This document shows, piece after piece, positions 9,584-18,846 of a DNA stretch of 64,000 bases; the first letter of the stretch is position 1; each line of letters begins with the position of its first letter. The DNA comes from Enterococcus sp. DIV2402 (GTDB taxonomy: Bacteria; Bacillota; Bacilli; Lactobacillales; Enterococcaceae), in NCBI RefSeq assembly GCF_017426705.2, contig NZ_CP147251.1, positions 2,084,501 to 2,148,500 of the forward strand, written 5' to 3'. A program made the position numbers and the translations under genes. The notes under the pieces were generated by a model. That model saw nothing but the letters and a program-made list of their open reading frames with translations, made no database searches and was not told the origin of the DNA.

Positions 9584-10580
9584 TCAGTTTGTGTATTTTA
9601 TAAAATCGTAGGTCGTTTTTGGTAAAAATTTTAGCAATACATCCTCATTTTTTTCCTTGATGGCTTGACGGACTTTCGTTGCACTTATTGCCTCCCCATC
9701 AATGGTCAATCTTGGCAGAATAACCAAATGTAATCTGTCATCAAAAACTTCTTGCATTGCTTGATTGTAAACTTCTGTAACTTTAGAAAACGGTTCGTCA
9801 CCTACAAAACGAGTTCGAATCTCTAATAGAGGAGCGATTCTTTCCATAAACAGTCGTGCATCTAAAGTAGCTTGTACTTTAGCAATATCCAACTCCGCTT
9901 TATCTTTTAAAAAGTACGCTGGAAAAGTAGCCGAGGAAACCATATATTGATCTGTCGGAATAACTGTCACATTGCCTAAATGAGCAACTCCTTGTCTCAC
10001 CATGGCGAGTCGATCTGCGGTTGAAAAAGTCGAATGATCCTCTGATAAAACAAAAACATAAACTTGTTGACTATGTTGTGCAGCAGTTTCTACTAAGTAC
10101 TGGTGTCCTTTCGTAAAAGGATTCGCATTCATTACAATTCCACTACCTTCTCCGATTTTTTTCTTTTCCAGCAAAAAACGTAGATAGTCAGAAAAATTAG
10201 GTTTACCCAACTCCATAAACAACACATCTTCATTCGCTACAATCTTTTTAAATCCTAACGAATGAAAGATGGCTTTACTCTGCGGTTTTGTATAAAGAAA
10301 TACATGTAATTGCTCATTTTCGCGCATTTTTTCTAACAAATGCGTAACCACTTGTGTTAAAAGATTTTCAGCTTGATAATCTTTGCAAACAGCTACACAT
10401 TTGATGATATTTTCATCATAAGAACCCGTTGCGATCAATTGTTCATCATCATATACCAATCGTGTACTCAAGTCGTTCGTTTGTATGAAGGTTCGCTTTT
10501 GCCATTAGTTCTGCCCACTGCTTATAGCCCTTTTTATCAACATCCAACCAGATTCGTTTCATTGTATATACGTTGTACAT
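9584..10580 (-). pseudogene. citC: Citrate lyase ligase CitC, interrupted by a frameshift
   Basis: CitC acetylates the prosthetic group of citrate lyase (acetate:SH-citrate lyase ligase) to activate it. The natural start is ATG 10580 with AAGGAG upstream, giving MYNVYTMKRIWLDVDKK, but this frame hits TGA at 10449-10451 after 43 codons (ending LEYTIGI). The rest of the protein, from VYDDEQLIATGSYDEN to the end at 9584, is in another frame, with the nucleotidyltransferase motif NANPFTKGHQYLVE intact. Restoring two bases (AT) in the ATAT tract at about 10451-10455 would join TIGI to YDDEQL. The total span of 332 codons is normal. This is either a real mutation, a phase-variable tract or a sequencing error. 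Confidence 0.85.
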
Positions 10581-10594
10581 AACTGATGATCTCC

Positions 10595-10732
10595 TTACTT
10601 TTTCTTAACTGGAAATAGTTTCGTCAAAAGTTTCGATGACAAGTAAATAATAAATAGTACCAAGAAAACTCCGCCCCAACCTAAAACAAGCAGTTCAAAG
10701 GAGGTTTTTAAATCTTCTATATTAATTGACAT
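10595..10732 (-). CDS. Small OadG-like membrane subunit of oxaloacetate decarboxylase (45 aa)
   Basis: ATG 10732 follows AAAGGATG and encodes MSINIEDLKTSFELLVLGWG, then one transmembrane helix and a basic tail (KLFPVKKK). The stop TAA is part of the TAAGGAG ribosome binding site of citC. Position directly after oadB, one N-terminal membrane helix and size match the gamma-type subunit that anchors or assembles the decarboxylase. It is shorter than proteobacterial OadG and lacks a zinc-binding tail. Confidence 0.75.
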   Translation of the reverse strand: MSINIEDLKTSFELLVLGWGGVFLVLFIIYLSSKLLTKLFPVKKK

Positions 10733-10748
10733 AATTATTCATCCTTTC

Positions 10749-11873
10749 TTAAGCTAAAAACGCTAACAATAAACCGCCAGCAATAACAGAAGCAATTTGA
10801 CCAGAAACGTTTGCACCAGCAGCATGCATTAAAATGAAGTTCTGCGGATCTTCATCAGTCGCCATCTTTTGAATCACTCGACTAGACATTGGAAAAGCTG
10901 AGATTCCTGCAGCACCAATCATCGGGTTTACTTTCTCCTTGCGGAACAGATTGATAAATTTCGCAAACAACACACCGCCAATAGAATCCATAACAAAAGC
11001 AATCAAACCTAAACCAATAACCATTAACGTATCTACTTGTAAAAAGTCTTCATAATTCATACTGACTGAAATAGATAATCCTAGCAAAATACTGATAATG
11101 TTAACTAATTCATTTTGAGCAGTCAAAGATAAGCGGTCTAATACACCACATTCACGTAACAAATTACCAAACATCAAAAAGCCGACTAACGGTAACGATA
11201 CTGGTGCAATTAACCCAGCAACAATTGAAATGACAACTGGGAATAAGATTTTAGCTGTTTGTGATACTTCTCCAGCACGATAAGTCATTCGTATCCGACG
11301 CTCTGCCTTAGTTGTAACTGCTTTAATCGCCACTGGTTGGATAATTGGAACTAATGACATATATGAATAGGCCGCCACCATGATTGCCCCCATATATTTA
11401 GAATTAAGTGTATTAGCCACAAAAATAGAAGTCGGACCATCTGCAGCGCCAATAATTCCAATAGACGCAGCATCGAATAAATCAAATCCTAATAGAACAG
11501 CCATAATAATTGTAAAGAAAATTCCAAATTGAGCAGCAGCTCCAAATAAGAGCATAAATGGATTTTGTAGTAATGGTCCAAAATCAATCATTGCGCCTAT
11601 TCCAATAAATAACAGTAAAGGGAATAATTCTGTTGAAATTCCAAAATCGAACAACACATTGAAAGGTCCTGGTTCTCCACCAGCGAATAATACCCCAGAA
11701 TTTGGAAAGTTGACTAAAATTGTTCCTAATCCCATAGGTACAAGTAAAGTTGGTTCATATTCCTTCTTGATTCCTAAGTACATCAATAGTCCACCAATCA
11801 GCATCATAACGATTCTTCCGGGTTCTTGTCCCATACCTAAAATACCTTGAATTAATGTCTCCACAAATTTCAC
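10749..11873 (-). CDS. oadB: Oxaloacetate decarboxylase beta subunit (membrane, Na+-coupled)
   Basis: This 374-residue multi-pass protein decarboxylates carboxybiotin and couples it to Na+ export. It has the family hallmarks IGAADGPTSIFVANTL (the conserved Asp of the ion site), the LLPLLLFIGIGAMIDFGPL region and a C-terminal AGANVSGQIASVIAGG. It lies between the biotin carrier oadD and the small OadG-like gene. Confidence 0.95.
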   Translation of the reverse strand: MKFVETLIQGILGMGQEPGRIVMMLIGGLLMYLGIKKEYEPTLLVPMGLGTILVNFPNSGVLFAGGEPGPFNVLFDFGISTELFPLLLFIGIGAMIDFGPLLQNPFMLLFGAAAQFGIFFTIIMAVLLGFDLFDAASIGIIGAADGPTSIFVANTLNSKYMGAIMVAAYSYMSLVPIIQPVAIKAVTTKAERRIRMTYRAGEVSQTAKILFPVVISIVAGLIAPVSLPLVGFLMFGNLLRECGVLDRLSLTAQNELVNIISILLGLSISVSMNYEDFLQVDTLMVIGLGLIAFVMDSIGGVLFAKFINLFRKEKVNPMIGAAGISAFPMSSRVIQKMATDEDPQNFILMHAAGANVSGQIASVIAGGLLLAFLA

Positions 11874-11891
11874 TTCCTCTTTTTATCAAAC

Positions 11892-12275
11892 TTATTTAAT
11901 AGTTAATAATGGTTCACCTGGATTAACCACTTGACCTTGTGTAACATGAATGCCATTAACAGTTCCTGCTTGGTTTGCTACGATTTCATTTTCCATTTTC
12001 ATAGCTTCTAAAATCAATAGTGGTTGATTCGCTTGTACAGCATCTCCTGTTTTTACTAAAATTTTCAATACTGTACCCGGCATAGGTGCAACCATTGCAT
12101 CGACTCCTGCTTGTGATGTTGCTACTGGCGCCGGTGTTTCTTGAGGCTCTGGTTCAGGAACTGGTGCTGGTGCTGCCGGTGCAGAAACTGCTACTGGCTG
12201 TTGTACCGCCCCCACTTCTTCCATTTCTACTAAGTATTCCGTACCATCAATTGAGATTTTAAATTTTCGTAACAT
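11892..12275 (-). CDS. oadD: Biotin carboxyl carrier subunit of oxaloacetate decarboxylase
   Basis: The 127-residue protein has an N-terminal start domain, a Pro/Ala-rich flexible linker (about residues 29-52) and a C-terminal biotinyl domain with EAMKMENE, the biotinylated Lys being residue 93. It is the mobile arm between OadA and OadB, encoded separately from OadA. Confidence 0.93.
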   Translation of the reverse strand: MLRKFKISIDGTEYLVEMEEVGAVQQPVAVSAPAAPAPVPEPEPQETPAPVATSQAGVDAMVAPMPGTVLKILVKTGDAVQANQPLLILEAMKMENEIVANQAGTVNGIHVTQGQVVNPGEPLLTIK

Positions 12276-12286
12276 CGATACTCCTC

Positions 12287-12634
12287 CTATATGCTATCTA
12301 TCTTTTTCTTGGCAATACTCTTAACAAACAACTGACTATCATCAGCTAACTCTGAGACTAAACTAGCAGAAATAATCGCAACTGTTCTTGCCTCTGGGTT
12401 TCTTTGAAGAATCCGTTTTATAACAAACTGACTATCTGGACGATCGCCAGCTGCTATGGCTGTCACAATAACACTAATTCGTTCATAATCTTTTGGATTC
12501 ATTTCTATAAATGTCGGAATCGCTTCCCATCCGTCAGACTCCTTCTCGGATATTTTTTGGCTGTCCAAGTTATTTTCGAAAACGTTTTCTTCTCCATTTT
12601 GTTTTTTTGTGAACAATCGCTTTATCAGATTCAT
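12287..12634 (-). CDS. oadH: OadH, first gene of the oad-cit operon (decarboxylase-associated)
   Basis: A 115-residue hydrophilic protein opens the long leftward operon (AAGAAAGGAG Shine-Dalgarno, ATG 12634). Position and size match OadH of the enterococcal citrate locus; the C-terminal half resembles small accessory proteins of biotin-dependent decarboxylases. Its biochemical role is not evident from sequence. Confidence 0.7.
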   Translation of the reverse strand: MNLIKRLFTKKQNGEENVFENNLDSQKISEKESDGWEAIPTFIEMNPKDYERISVIVTAIAAGDRPDSQFVIKRILQRNPEARTVAIISASLVSELADDSQLFVKSIAKKKIDSI

Positions 12635-12669
12635 TGACTACTCCTTTCTTAAATTTATTTCACAGACTC

Positions 12670-12675
12670 ATTATA
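12670..12675 (-). promoter_or_regulatory. -10 element of the oadH promoter
   Basis: On the minus strand a perfect TATAAT lies 36 nt upstream of the oadH start codon. No good -35 is found at 16-18 nt (CTACAT), as expected for a promoter that needs an activator. CitO is the known activator at this locus in E. faecalis. Confidence 0.45.
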
Positions 12676-12760
12676 GAAAACTCATCGAAAAGATGTAGAA
12701 AAAATTCAAACTTAAATTGTTCTTTTCGTGTTCATATTTCTAAAACCATCCTACAAAACC

Positions 12761-12775
12761 TTGAAAACGTTGGTA
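12761..12775. promoter_or_regulatory. cre-like site (imperfect)
   Basis: TTGAAAACGTTGGTA matches the CcpA consensus WTGNAANCGNWNNCW at all but one position. It lies in the divergent citH/oadH control region, where cre sites are known in E. faecalis. Confidence 0.45.
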
Positions 12776-12995
12776 TAAAGCTATTTATAGACAATTAAGA
12801 TTCTATTAATATTTAATTAAGTACTGAATAAGATTTATAGTCCACGATTGTTTTTTTTGTGTTCTTTTGTTAGTCACCATCTTTATTCTTTTCGTTAATT
12901 TGATTATTCTAAATTTGTAAACAGGAAATAATAATAAAAAAAACAGATAGATTGTGAAATTAAAATTATTAATTTCTTTTTTATTTCTTTGTTAT

Positions 12996-13010
12996 TGTTA
13001 CCGTTTTCAA
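12996..13010. promoter_or_regulatory. cre site (perfect match) upstream of citH
   Basis: On the minus strand TTGAAAACGGTAACA matches the CcpA consensus at every defined position. It sits 37 nt before the citH start codon, where CcpA would repress citrate uptake in the presence of preferred sugars. Confidence 0.65.
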
Positions 13011-13046
13011 AAAAACATTCGTTCAATTAGAAGAAAGGAAGAAAAA

Positions 13047-14444
13047 ATGTTACTAACTATTTTATCTTACGCAATGATTATCATCTTCATGTTCGTCATC
13101 ATGAAGAAAAAGTTATCACCATTTACTTCATTAGTAGTTGTTCCGCTTGTGTTCACTTTGATTGCGATTGCCACAGGTGTCGCAAGTCCACCAACTGGAG
13201 CAGATGGCAGTATTCCAGAAGTACACATTGGCAATTTTGTAATGGAAGGTATCGCAACAACAGCAACAACAGGAATTATGTTGCTCTTTGCCATTCTTTA
13301 TTTCTCAATCATGCTGGACGCAGGATTATTTGATCCAATTACCAAAAAAATGATTTATTTTGCTAAAGGCGACCCCATGAAAGTTTTGATGGCAACTGCA
13401 GTCGTGGCTGCCGCAGTATCACTAAATGGTGATGGAACAACGACCACTTTGATTTGTTGTTCTGCGTTTATTCCAATCTATAAAAAACTGAACATGAAAT
13501 TGATGAACCTAGGTGTTTTGATTATTTTACAAAATACTATTATGAATCTATTGCCTTGGGGTGGTCCTACTGCCCGTGCAATGGCGGTTTTAGAGGTTGA
13601 TGCAGATATACTGTCTTACCTAGCTCCAGGTATGATTATTTCAATCTTATATGTTATCTTCTTTGTTGCTTATCGTATGGGAAAAAAAGAACGTGCTCGT
13701 TTGGGCGTCACAAGCTTTTCGGATGCTGAAATAGAAGAAATGACTAGCGTAACTGATTCAGAAATTCTAACAATTCGTCGTCCAAATAATTTTATATTCA
13801 ATGGTATTTTAACAATTGTCTTAATTGCATGGCTGGTATTAAGTTCTTTTGTTAACCAATTAGGTCTCCCAGAATGGATTTCTATGCCTCCATTATTACT
13901 TTTCTTAGTTGGTACTTGTATTGCTTTAATTGTCAACTATCCTGTATTAAAAGATCAAAGTGCTCGGATTGGTGCTAACGGAGGAGATGCCGTTCAAGTA
14001 GTCATTCTTGTATTTGCTGCTGGTGTATTCATGGGTCTATTCCAGGGCTCAGGTATGGCAAATGCTTTAGCGAACAGTTTTGTCGATATTATTCCAGAAC
14101 AACTTGCTGGAGCGTGGGGATTAGTTATTGCCTTCATTTCTGCACCAGGTACCTTCTTTATTTCCAATGATGGATTTTACTTTGGAGTGATGCCTGTTTT
14201 AGCAGAAGCAGGACGTTCTTATGGATTTGATAATATGTCAATGGCTCTTGCTTCATTAATGGGACAGGCTTTTCATTTATTAAGTCCCTTAGTGGCATTT
14301 ATCTATTTATTGCTTCGTTTAACCGGCCTAGATATGGGGCAATGGCAAAAAGAATCAGCTAAGTATGCTTTAGGAATCTTTATCATTTTCATTGTAACTA
14401 TTGTTTTACTTGGACATATGCCTATTTTTATCCCACAAAACTAA
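13047..14444 (+). CDS. citH: Citrate transporter, CitMHS family
   Basis: This 466-residue multi-pass secondary transporter takes up citrate, probably as a metal complex. Segments NGDGTTTTLICCSAFIPIY, NLLPWGGPTARAMAVL and SNDGFYFGVMPVLAEA are the paired signature loops of CitMHS carriers. ATG 13047 is preferred (AGAAAGGAAG 6-8 nt upstream) over an upstream start at 12954 that would add a non-conserved basic extension. It diverges from oadH and precedes citO and citG, completing uptake, regulation and prosthetic-group synthesis on this strand. Confidence 0.92.
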   Translation: MLLTILSYAMIIIFMFVIMKKKLSPFTSLVVVPLVFTLIAIATGVASPPTGADGSIPEVHIGNFVMEGIATTATTGIMLLFAILYFSIMLDAGLFDPITKKMIYFAKGDPMKVLMATAVVAAAVSLNGDGTTTTLICCSAFIPIYKKLNMKLMNLGVLIILQNTIMNLLPWGGPTARAMAVLEVDADILSYLAPGMIISILYVIFFVAYRMGKKERARLGVTSFSDAEIEEMTSVTDSEILTIRRPNNFIFNGILTIVLIAWLVLSSFVNQLGLPEWISMPPLLLFLVGTCIALIVNYPVLKDQSARIGANGGDAVQVVILVFAAGVFMGLFQGSGMANALANSFVDIIPEQLAGAWGLVIAFISAPGTFFISNDGFYFGVMPVLAEAGRSYGFDNMSMALASLMGQAFHLLSPLVAFIYLLLRLTGLDMGQWQKESAKYALGIFIIFIVTIVLLGHMPIFIPQN

Positions 14445-14445
14445 A

Positions 14446-14492
14446 ATAATGGACAAATCCAAGAAAATTATTCTTAGATTTGTCCAATAATT
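14446..14492 (+). terminator. Hairpin after citH
   Basis: Long arms ATAATGGACAAATC / GATTTGTCCAATAAT with an internal AGAA/TTCT extension are followed by a T-rich stretch. This is probably a partial terminator, making citO-citG expression lower than citH or separate from it. Confidence 0.65.
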
Positions 14493-14583
14493 GTTTTATA
14501 GTAAATTAAACATAAACGAGGTATCTAAATTTATCAGTGTACTCAAAAGTAATCACTGTTATACTATTAAAGGAGGTCTAATC

Positions 14584-15279
14584 ATGGCATCTATTATTGA
14601 AGTCGTGAAAAAAAATTTGGATCTAACACAAAATAAACCACTTAAAGCTTGTATATACGAAGCTTTCCGAAAAACAATTATTTTAGGAGATATTCCTGCT
14701 GGTGAACGTATAAATGAAAAAGAATTTTCAGAAGTATTGAATATTAGCCGTACACCTATTCGATTCGCACTGCAAGAATTAGTCAAAGAACAATTGGTTA
14801 CACATGTACCTAAAATTGGAATCGTCATCAAAGGTATCAGCATTAAAGACGCTCACGAAATCTATGAAATTCGAAAATCACTAGATACTTTAGCGACAAT
14901 CAAAGCAATGAATTTAATGACCGATGATGATTTTGAAGAATTGGAATCACTGCTCATACAAGGAGAGTATTTAAACGAAACCGGTCAAGTTGATAAATTA
15001 TTGCAAAATTTCTCTGACTTTAATTCTTTCATCTATGAAAAAAGTCAAATGCTTAGATTAAAAACAATCGTAACTGAATTACAAGCCTATTTAATTTATT
15101 TTAGGGATATTGCCATCCGATCATCCTCTCGACGAAGCCGAGCATTAAAAGAGCACTGGTTAATTTTTAGAGGCATGAAAACACAGAATAGCGAACAAAT
15201 TACTTTAATTACGCACGAACACCTTAATCGCTCCTTAACATTTATTTTAAAAGAAATGGAGCGTCGTCAAATTGACTGA
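14584..15279 (+). CDS. citO: GntR/FadR-family regulator CitO (citrate-responsive activator)
   Basis: The 231-residue protein has an N-terminal winged helix (EAFRKTIILGDIPAGERINE, then VLNISRTPIRFALQEL at about residues 25-70) and a C-terminal all-helical FCD ligand domain. In E. faecalis CitO binds citrate and activates both cit operons through AT-rich sites between citH and oadH. ATG 14584 has AAAGGAGG; a longer upstream frame lacks such a site. Confidence 0.88.
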   Translation: MASIIEVVKKNLDLTQNKPLKACIYEAFRKTIILGDIPAGERINEKEFSEVLNISRTPIRFALQELVKEQLVTHVPKIGIVIKGISIKDAHEIYEIRKSLDTLATIKAMNLMTDDDFEELESLLIQGEYLNETGQVDKLLQNFSDFNSFIYEKSQMLRLKTIVTELQAYLIYFRDIAIRSSSRRSRALKEHWLIFRGMKTQNSEQITLITHEHLNRSLTFILKEMERRQID

Positions 15280-16132
15280 ATATTTATCACAGCAAATTGC
15301 TGGAATTGCCATTAAAGCTTTACTTTATGAAGTAAGTCTCTCACCAAAACCAGGTCTAGTGGATCGGTTTTCCAATGGCGCACATCAAGATATGGACTTC
15401 TTCACCTTTATTGATAGCATTCAAAGTCTGGCTCCCTTTTTTAATGAATACGTCTTAATTGGTTATCGTCATAATGACGTGTTGCCTTCTCTTTTTTCAA
15501 AACTACGAACTGTTGGTATACAGGCTGAAAAATCGATGTTAGCAGCAACAAATCAAGTAAATACTCATAAAGGAGCGAATTTTTCATTTGCTGTATTGCT
15601 GGGTGCTACAGGATTTTATCTACAAAATCATCAATTGCCATTAACTGAGAAAGACAGCAAAAATATTTTGATGATCGTCACTGAAATGACAAAAGATCTT
15701 ATTCAAAAAGATTTTACGGATTTACATCAAAAGAGAGTACTTTCTTATGGTGAAAAACTCTATCTAGAGAAAAAAATAACGGGTATTCGAGGGGAAGTGT
15801 CTAAGGGGTTTCCTACTCTATCTACCTTGCTTCTACCTTTTTTGCGTCGACCCACTAAAGAATCCAAAAATATAACCTTACTGCGCGGCTTAATTTTGTT
15901 GATGAGTACAGTTGAAGATGGGAATATTTTACACAGAGGTGGATTTGATGCTTGGCGACAAGTTCAAAAAGAAAGTCAACAGCTTTTTGAAATGGAACTG
16001 GATGCCGATGATTTTTTAAAAACTCTACAAGATTATGATAAAAAAATGACTCAAAAAAATTTGAGTCCCGGTGGTGCTGCAGATTTATTAGGGTTAGGGC
16101 TTTACTTTGCTTTTTTAGAAAATATTTTTTAA
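15272..16132 (+). CDS. citG: Triphosphoribosyl-dephospho-CoA synthase CitG
   Basis: CitG makes the citrate lyase prosthetic-group precursor from ATP and dephospho-CoA. The 286-residue protein shows EVSLSPKPGLVDRFSNGAH, NTHKGANFSFA and NLSPGGAADLLGLGL, the family's conserved blocks. It begins at TTG 15272, overlapping the citO stop by 8 nt with GGAG upstream. Its stop overlaps the convergent response-regulator stop by 4 nt. Confidence 0.92.
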   Translation: MTEYLSQQIAGIAIKALLYEVSLSPKPGLVDRFSNGAHQDMDFFTFIDSIQSLAPFFNEYVLIGYRHNDVLPSLFSKLRTVGIQAEKSMLAATNQVNTHKGANFSFAVLLGATGFYLQNHQLPLTEKDSKNILMIVTEMTKDLIQKDFTDLHQKRVLSYGEKLYLEKKITGIRGEVSKGFPTLSTLLLPFLRRPTKESKNITLLRGLILLMSTVEDGNILHRGGFDAWRQVQKESQQLFEMELDADDFLKTLQDYDKKMTQKNLSPGGAADLLGLGLYFAFLENIF

Positions 16133-16839
16133 CTTTCTGCTGGAAAAAATGCATAACCTATTCCCCAAACAGTTTTTAAATTCTTGGGATTTTTAGGATT
16201 ATCTTCAATTTTATTTCGTAGATGGTTGATAAAGACCATAATTGTATTCGCATCTACTTCTCCATCATTCCAAACACTACTATAAATCTGTTCTTTAGAA
16301 AATACCTGATCTGGATTTTTTAAAAAGAATTGCATGAGTTGTGTTTCTTTTGAAGAAAGTGGTATCAATTTATCCTTTTTATATAATTGATACCGATTAG
16401 AATCAAATCGAAAATCCCCAATAATCAATTCATTACTTTGAAGTTCTTGTTGTTGATTACGAATAACGTTCGAACGATTTAACGTTGCTATAACTTGTGC
16501 TTTTAATATTGCTGGGGTAAAAGGTTTCGTCAAATACAAATCGGCACCAGTCTCTAGACCAGCTACAATATCATGTTCGTTGTTTTTTCCGCTAAGAAAT
16601 ACAATCGGTACCATTGAATCTTGTTCTCTGATTATTTGTGCTAAATAATAGCCATCATTTTCATATTCTAAACTAACATCTAACAGGAATAAATCGAAAG
16701 TAACTCTTGACATAATATCTAATGTTTTTTCAATTGAATCACTTTGATAAATCAAAATTCCTGTTGATTGTAGAGCTTTCCATATTAATCTTCTTATTGA
16801 TGAATCATCATCAACAACTAAGATTTTTTCGTTACGCAT
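16129..16839 (-). CDS. OmpR/PhoB-family response regulator
   Basis: The 236-residue protein has a receiver domain (ILVVDDD, phospho-acceptor Asp54 in FLLDVSLE, Lys in LTKPF) and a C-terminal winged helix (about 140-230, LIPLSSKETQLMQFF, TIMVFINHLRNKIED). AGGAGG precedes ATG 16839. It diverges from the histidine kinase at 16895, an uncommon arrangement for a cognate pair. It may control the neighbouring citrate genes or be unrelated to them; no target is evident. Confidence 0.9.
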   Translation of the reverse strand: MRNEKILVVDDDSSIRRLIWKALQSTGILIYQSDSIEKTLDIMSRVTFDLFLLDVSLEYENDGYYLAQIIREQDSMVPIVFLSGKNNEHDIVAGLETGADLYLTKPFTPAILKAQVIATLNRSNVIRNQQQELQSNELIIGDFRFDSNRYQLYKKDKLIPLSSKETQLMQFFLKNPDQVFSKEQIYSSVWNDGEVDANTIMVFINHLRNKIEDNPKNPKNLKTVWGIGYAFFPAES

Positions 16840-16894
16840 ACCTATTTCCTCCTAATTTGAAAGTTACATTTAGTGGTAAAAGAAAGGATTTCCT

Positions 16895-18727
16895 ATGTAT
16901 AAGAAACATTCAATCAAATGGCTTTATTTGAGTTTTTTTATTATTCTATTACTATCTATTTTAGGAATAATTGTGACTGCTACTAGTTATCGTAACACAC
17001 ACCAACATTCTTTGGAAATGGGGCTTACACAACTAGATAAAGTAAATGATTATGTAATAAAGATTTTAACCCTAGAGTTAGATGCACAAACTGATTTGCT
17101 AAATGATCTGGGCAAGCAAATGGCTACTAATAAAGAGCGTACACAATTATTAGACGATAATCAAATTTTAAACAAGCTCTTTGATGCGCCAACTTCCATT
17201 ATCAGAAAAATTTACTTGCTGAATCCTGATGGGAAATTTTTAGATGGTCGTAAGCAGTCAAAAAACGGATTGACTACTCTCGATTATTTACCAGAAATAT
17301 ATACTAAAGATTCGCTTTTCTATAAGGCGCTACAAGGCGAAGTTCTCGGAAGTGGCAAAGAATACTTTGATGATCATAGTTCTTATATTAATATATACTA
17401 TCCCATTGTTAATGACAATCAGCAAATAGAATCTATCTTGATGGTTCCTATTAATCTAAATCAATTCTTTAATGAAAAAATTGCTCAAAAAGAAGATTCT
17501 CTACAAGGATATACTATGGTCAAAAATGAAAATATGGAAGTTATTATGCATCCTTCTACAGACCAAATTGGTTTATCTATTGTTGATGGAAGAAAAAAAG
17601 AGTTCCCTAAATTAGATTATTCAGATTTAGAAAAATTAGAACAACAGCAACGAACAAATGATCATGGAACTGTAGCTTATTATTCTTATTGGTGGACCAG
17701 TAAAAATTTAGAAAAAGTATTGAAAATGACTGCGTTTCAATGGATCACTATCGGTGAAACTCGTTGGATAGTAGCTAGTAATGCTGACTTTAGAGAAGTA
17801 AGCGGTTTAAAATTACAAGAAAGTCTCATAGTCATCGGTTTATTAGCAATTCTATTAGCTATCATTTTATCCATATTAATCAACTTCAGAAATTATATTA
17901 GACGTAATCAAGCCTATCAAGAAAACCAACGATTATTGGCAATTCAAGAACTACAGAAAGAAAAACATAACGTAGAAAAAACATTATTACAAGAATCTAA
18001 ATTAGAAACGATTGGCTTATTAACTACATCCATTGTTCATGATATGAATAATTTTTTGACACCTCTGATTGGTAATCTCCAATTACTTATGGATGAGCAC
18101 AAAGATAATCCTGAACTTATCGAAGACTTGAAAGAAATTTATCAAGCTGCCCAAAAAGGTCAAAAACTCTCTAAAAATGTATTACGTTTCTCAAAAGTTG
18201 CACCCGAATCAAAAGAGACACTAGATATTGGTTCTGTTGTATCTGATGCTATTTCAGTCATGAAGTTACTCTTGCCAAACGAAGATATTATCAACCTCGA
18301 AATCAAAACTACAGGACCAGCGATTTTTGAAAAAGATGATTTACAAGGAATTTTGTATAATCTCATTATTAACGCTTTTCAAGCAATGGGTTCTTCAGGA
18401 AAAATAATAGTTTCGGTTGAAAAATGTACTGAATCAGATATTATCAATTTCCAAAATTATCATTCAATATATAGAAATAATAAATTTCTACTGCTCAAGA
18501 TACAAGATACAGGACCAGGTATTCCTAAAGAAATTGAAAATAAAATTTTCACTCCTTTTTTTACCACTCGAACTTCTGATGGTGGCACAGGTCTTGGCTT
18601 GTTTATTGTTTCTTCATTAATCAAGAAAAATAATTGGCTTTTAAAATTAGAAACTTCACCAAAAGGATCAATCTTCTCCATTGCTATCCCTCTAGAAAAT
18701 AGTGATACCAAAGGGGCTGTGACGTAA
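16895..18727 (+). CDS. Membrane sensor histidine kinase with extracellular Cache-like domain
   Basis: This 610-residue protein has a transmembrane helix (about 9-30), a large extracellular region (to about 305) resembling a Cache/PAS-like small-molecule sensor, a second helix (about 308-330) and a short coiled coil. The H-box is VHDMNNFLTPLIGN (His382), of the NtrB/HPK4 type (compare HEINNPL), and the ATPase has N (NLIINAFQAM), G1 (DTGPGIP) and G2 (GGTGLGLFIV) boxes. An HPK4-type kinase paired with an OmpR-type regulator is unusual. AGAAAGGA precedes ATG 16895. Confidence 0.88.
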   Translation: MYKKHSIKWLYLSFFIILLLSILGIIVTATSYRNTHQHSLEMGLTQLDKVNDYVIKILTLELDAQTDLLNDLGKQMATNKERTQLLDDNQILNKLFDAPTSIIRKIYLLNPDGKFLDGRKQSKNGLTTLDYLPEIYTKDSLFYKALQGEVLGSGKEYFDDHSSYINIYYPIVNDNQQIESILMVPINLNQFFNEKIAQKEDSLQGYTMVKNENMEVIMHPSTDQIGLSIVDGRKKEFPKLDYSDLEKLEQQQRTNDHGTVAYYSYWWTSKNLEKVLKMTAFQWITIGETRWIVASNADFREVSGLKLQESLIVIGLLAILLAIILSILINFRNYIRRNQAYQENQRLLAIQELQKEKHNVEKTLLQESKLETIGLLTTSIVHDMNNFLTPLIGNLQLLMDEHKDNPELIEDLKEIYQAAQKGQKLSKNVLRFSKVAPESKETLDIGSVVSDAISVMKLLLPNEDIINLEIKTTGPAIFEKDDLQGILYNLIINAFQAMGSSGKIIVSVEKCTESDIINFQNYHSIYRNNKFLLLKIQDTGPGIPKEIENKIFTPFFTTRTSDGGTGLGLFIVSSLIKKNNWLLKLETSPKGSIFSIAIPLENSDTKGAVT

Positions 18728-18748
18728 ATATGTCTCATCCTCATTTAT

Positions 18749-18798
18749 AACCAGAAGACCCACAAAAATCATCTTTGATTTTTGTGGGTCTTCTGGTT
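18749..18798 (+). terminator. Strong terminator after the histidine kinase
   Basis: A 22-bp perfect stem (AACCAGAAGACCCACAAAAA with its complement) closes on a 5-6 nt loop and is followed by TTTT. Confidence 0.85.
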
Positions 18799-18846
18799 TT
18801 CTATGTATATTGGTAATTATTTTTGTTTAATGTAGCTAATTTCATC

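Noticed and set aside
12954..13046. Upstream start for citH adding 31 residues
   Set aside because: The extension is non-conserved and covers the cre site, while ATG 13047 has a strong Shine-Dalgarno.
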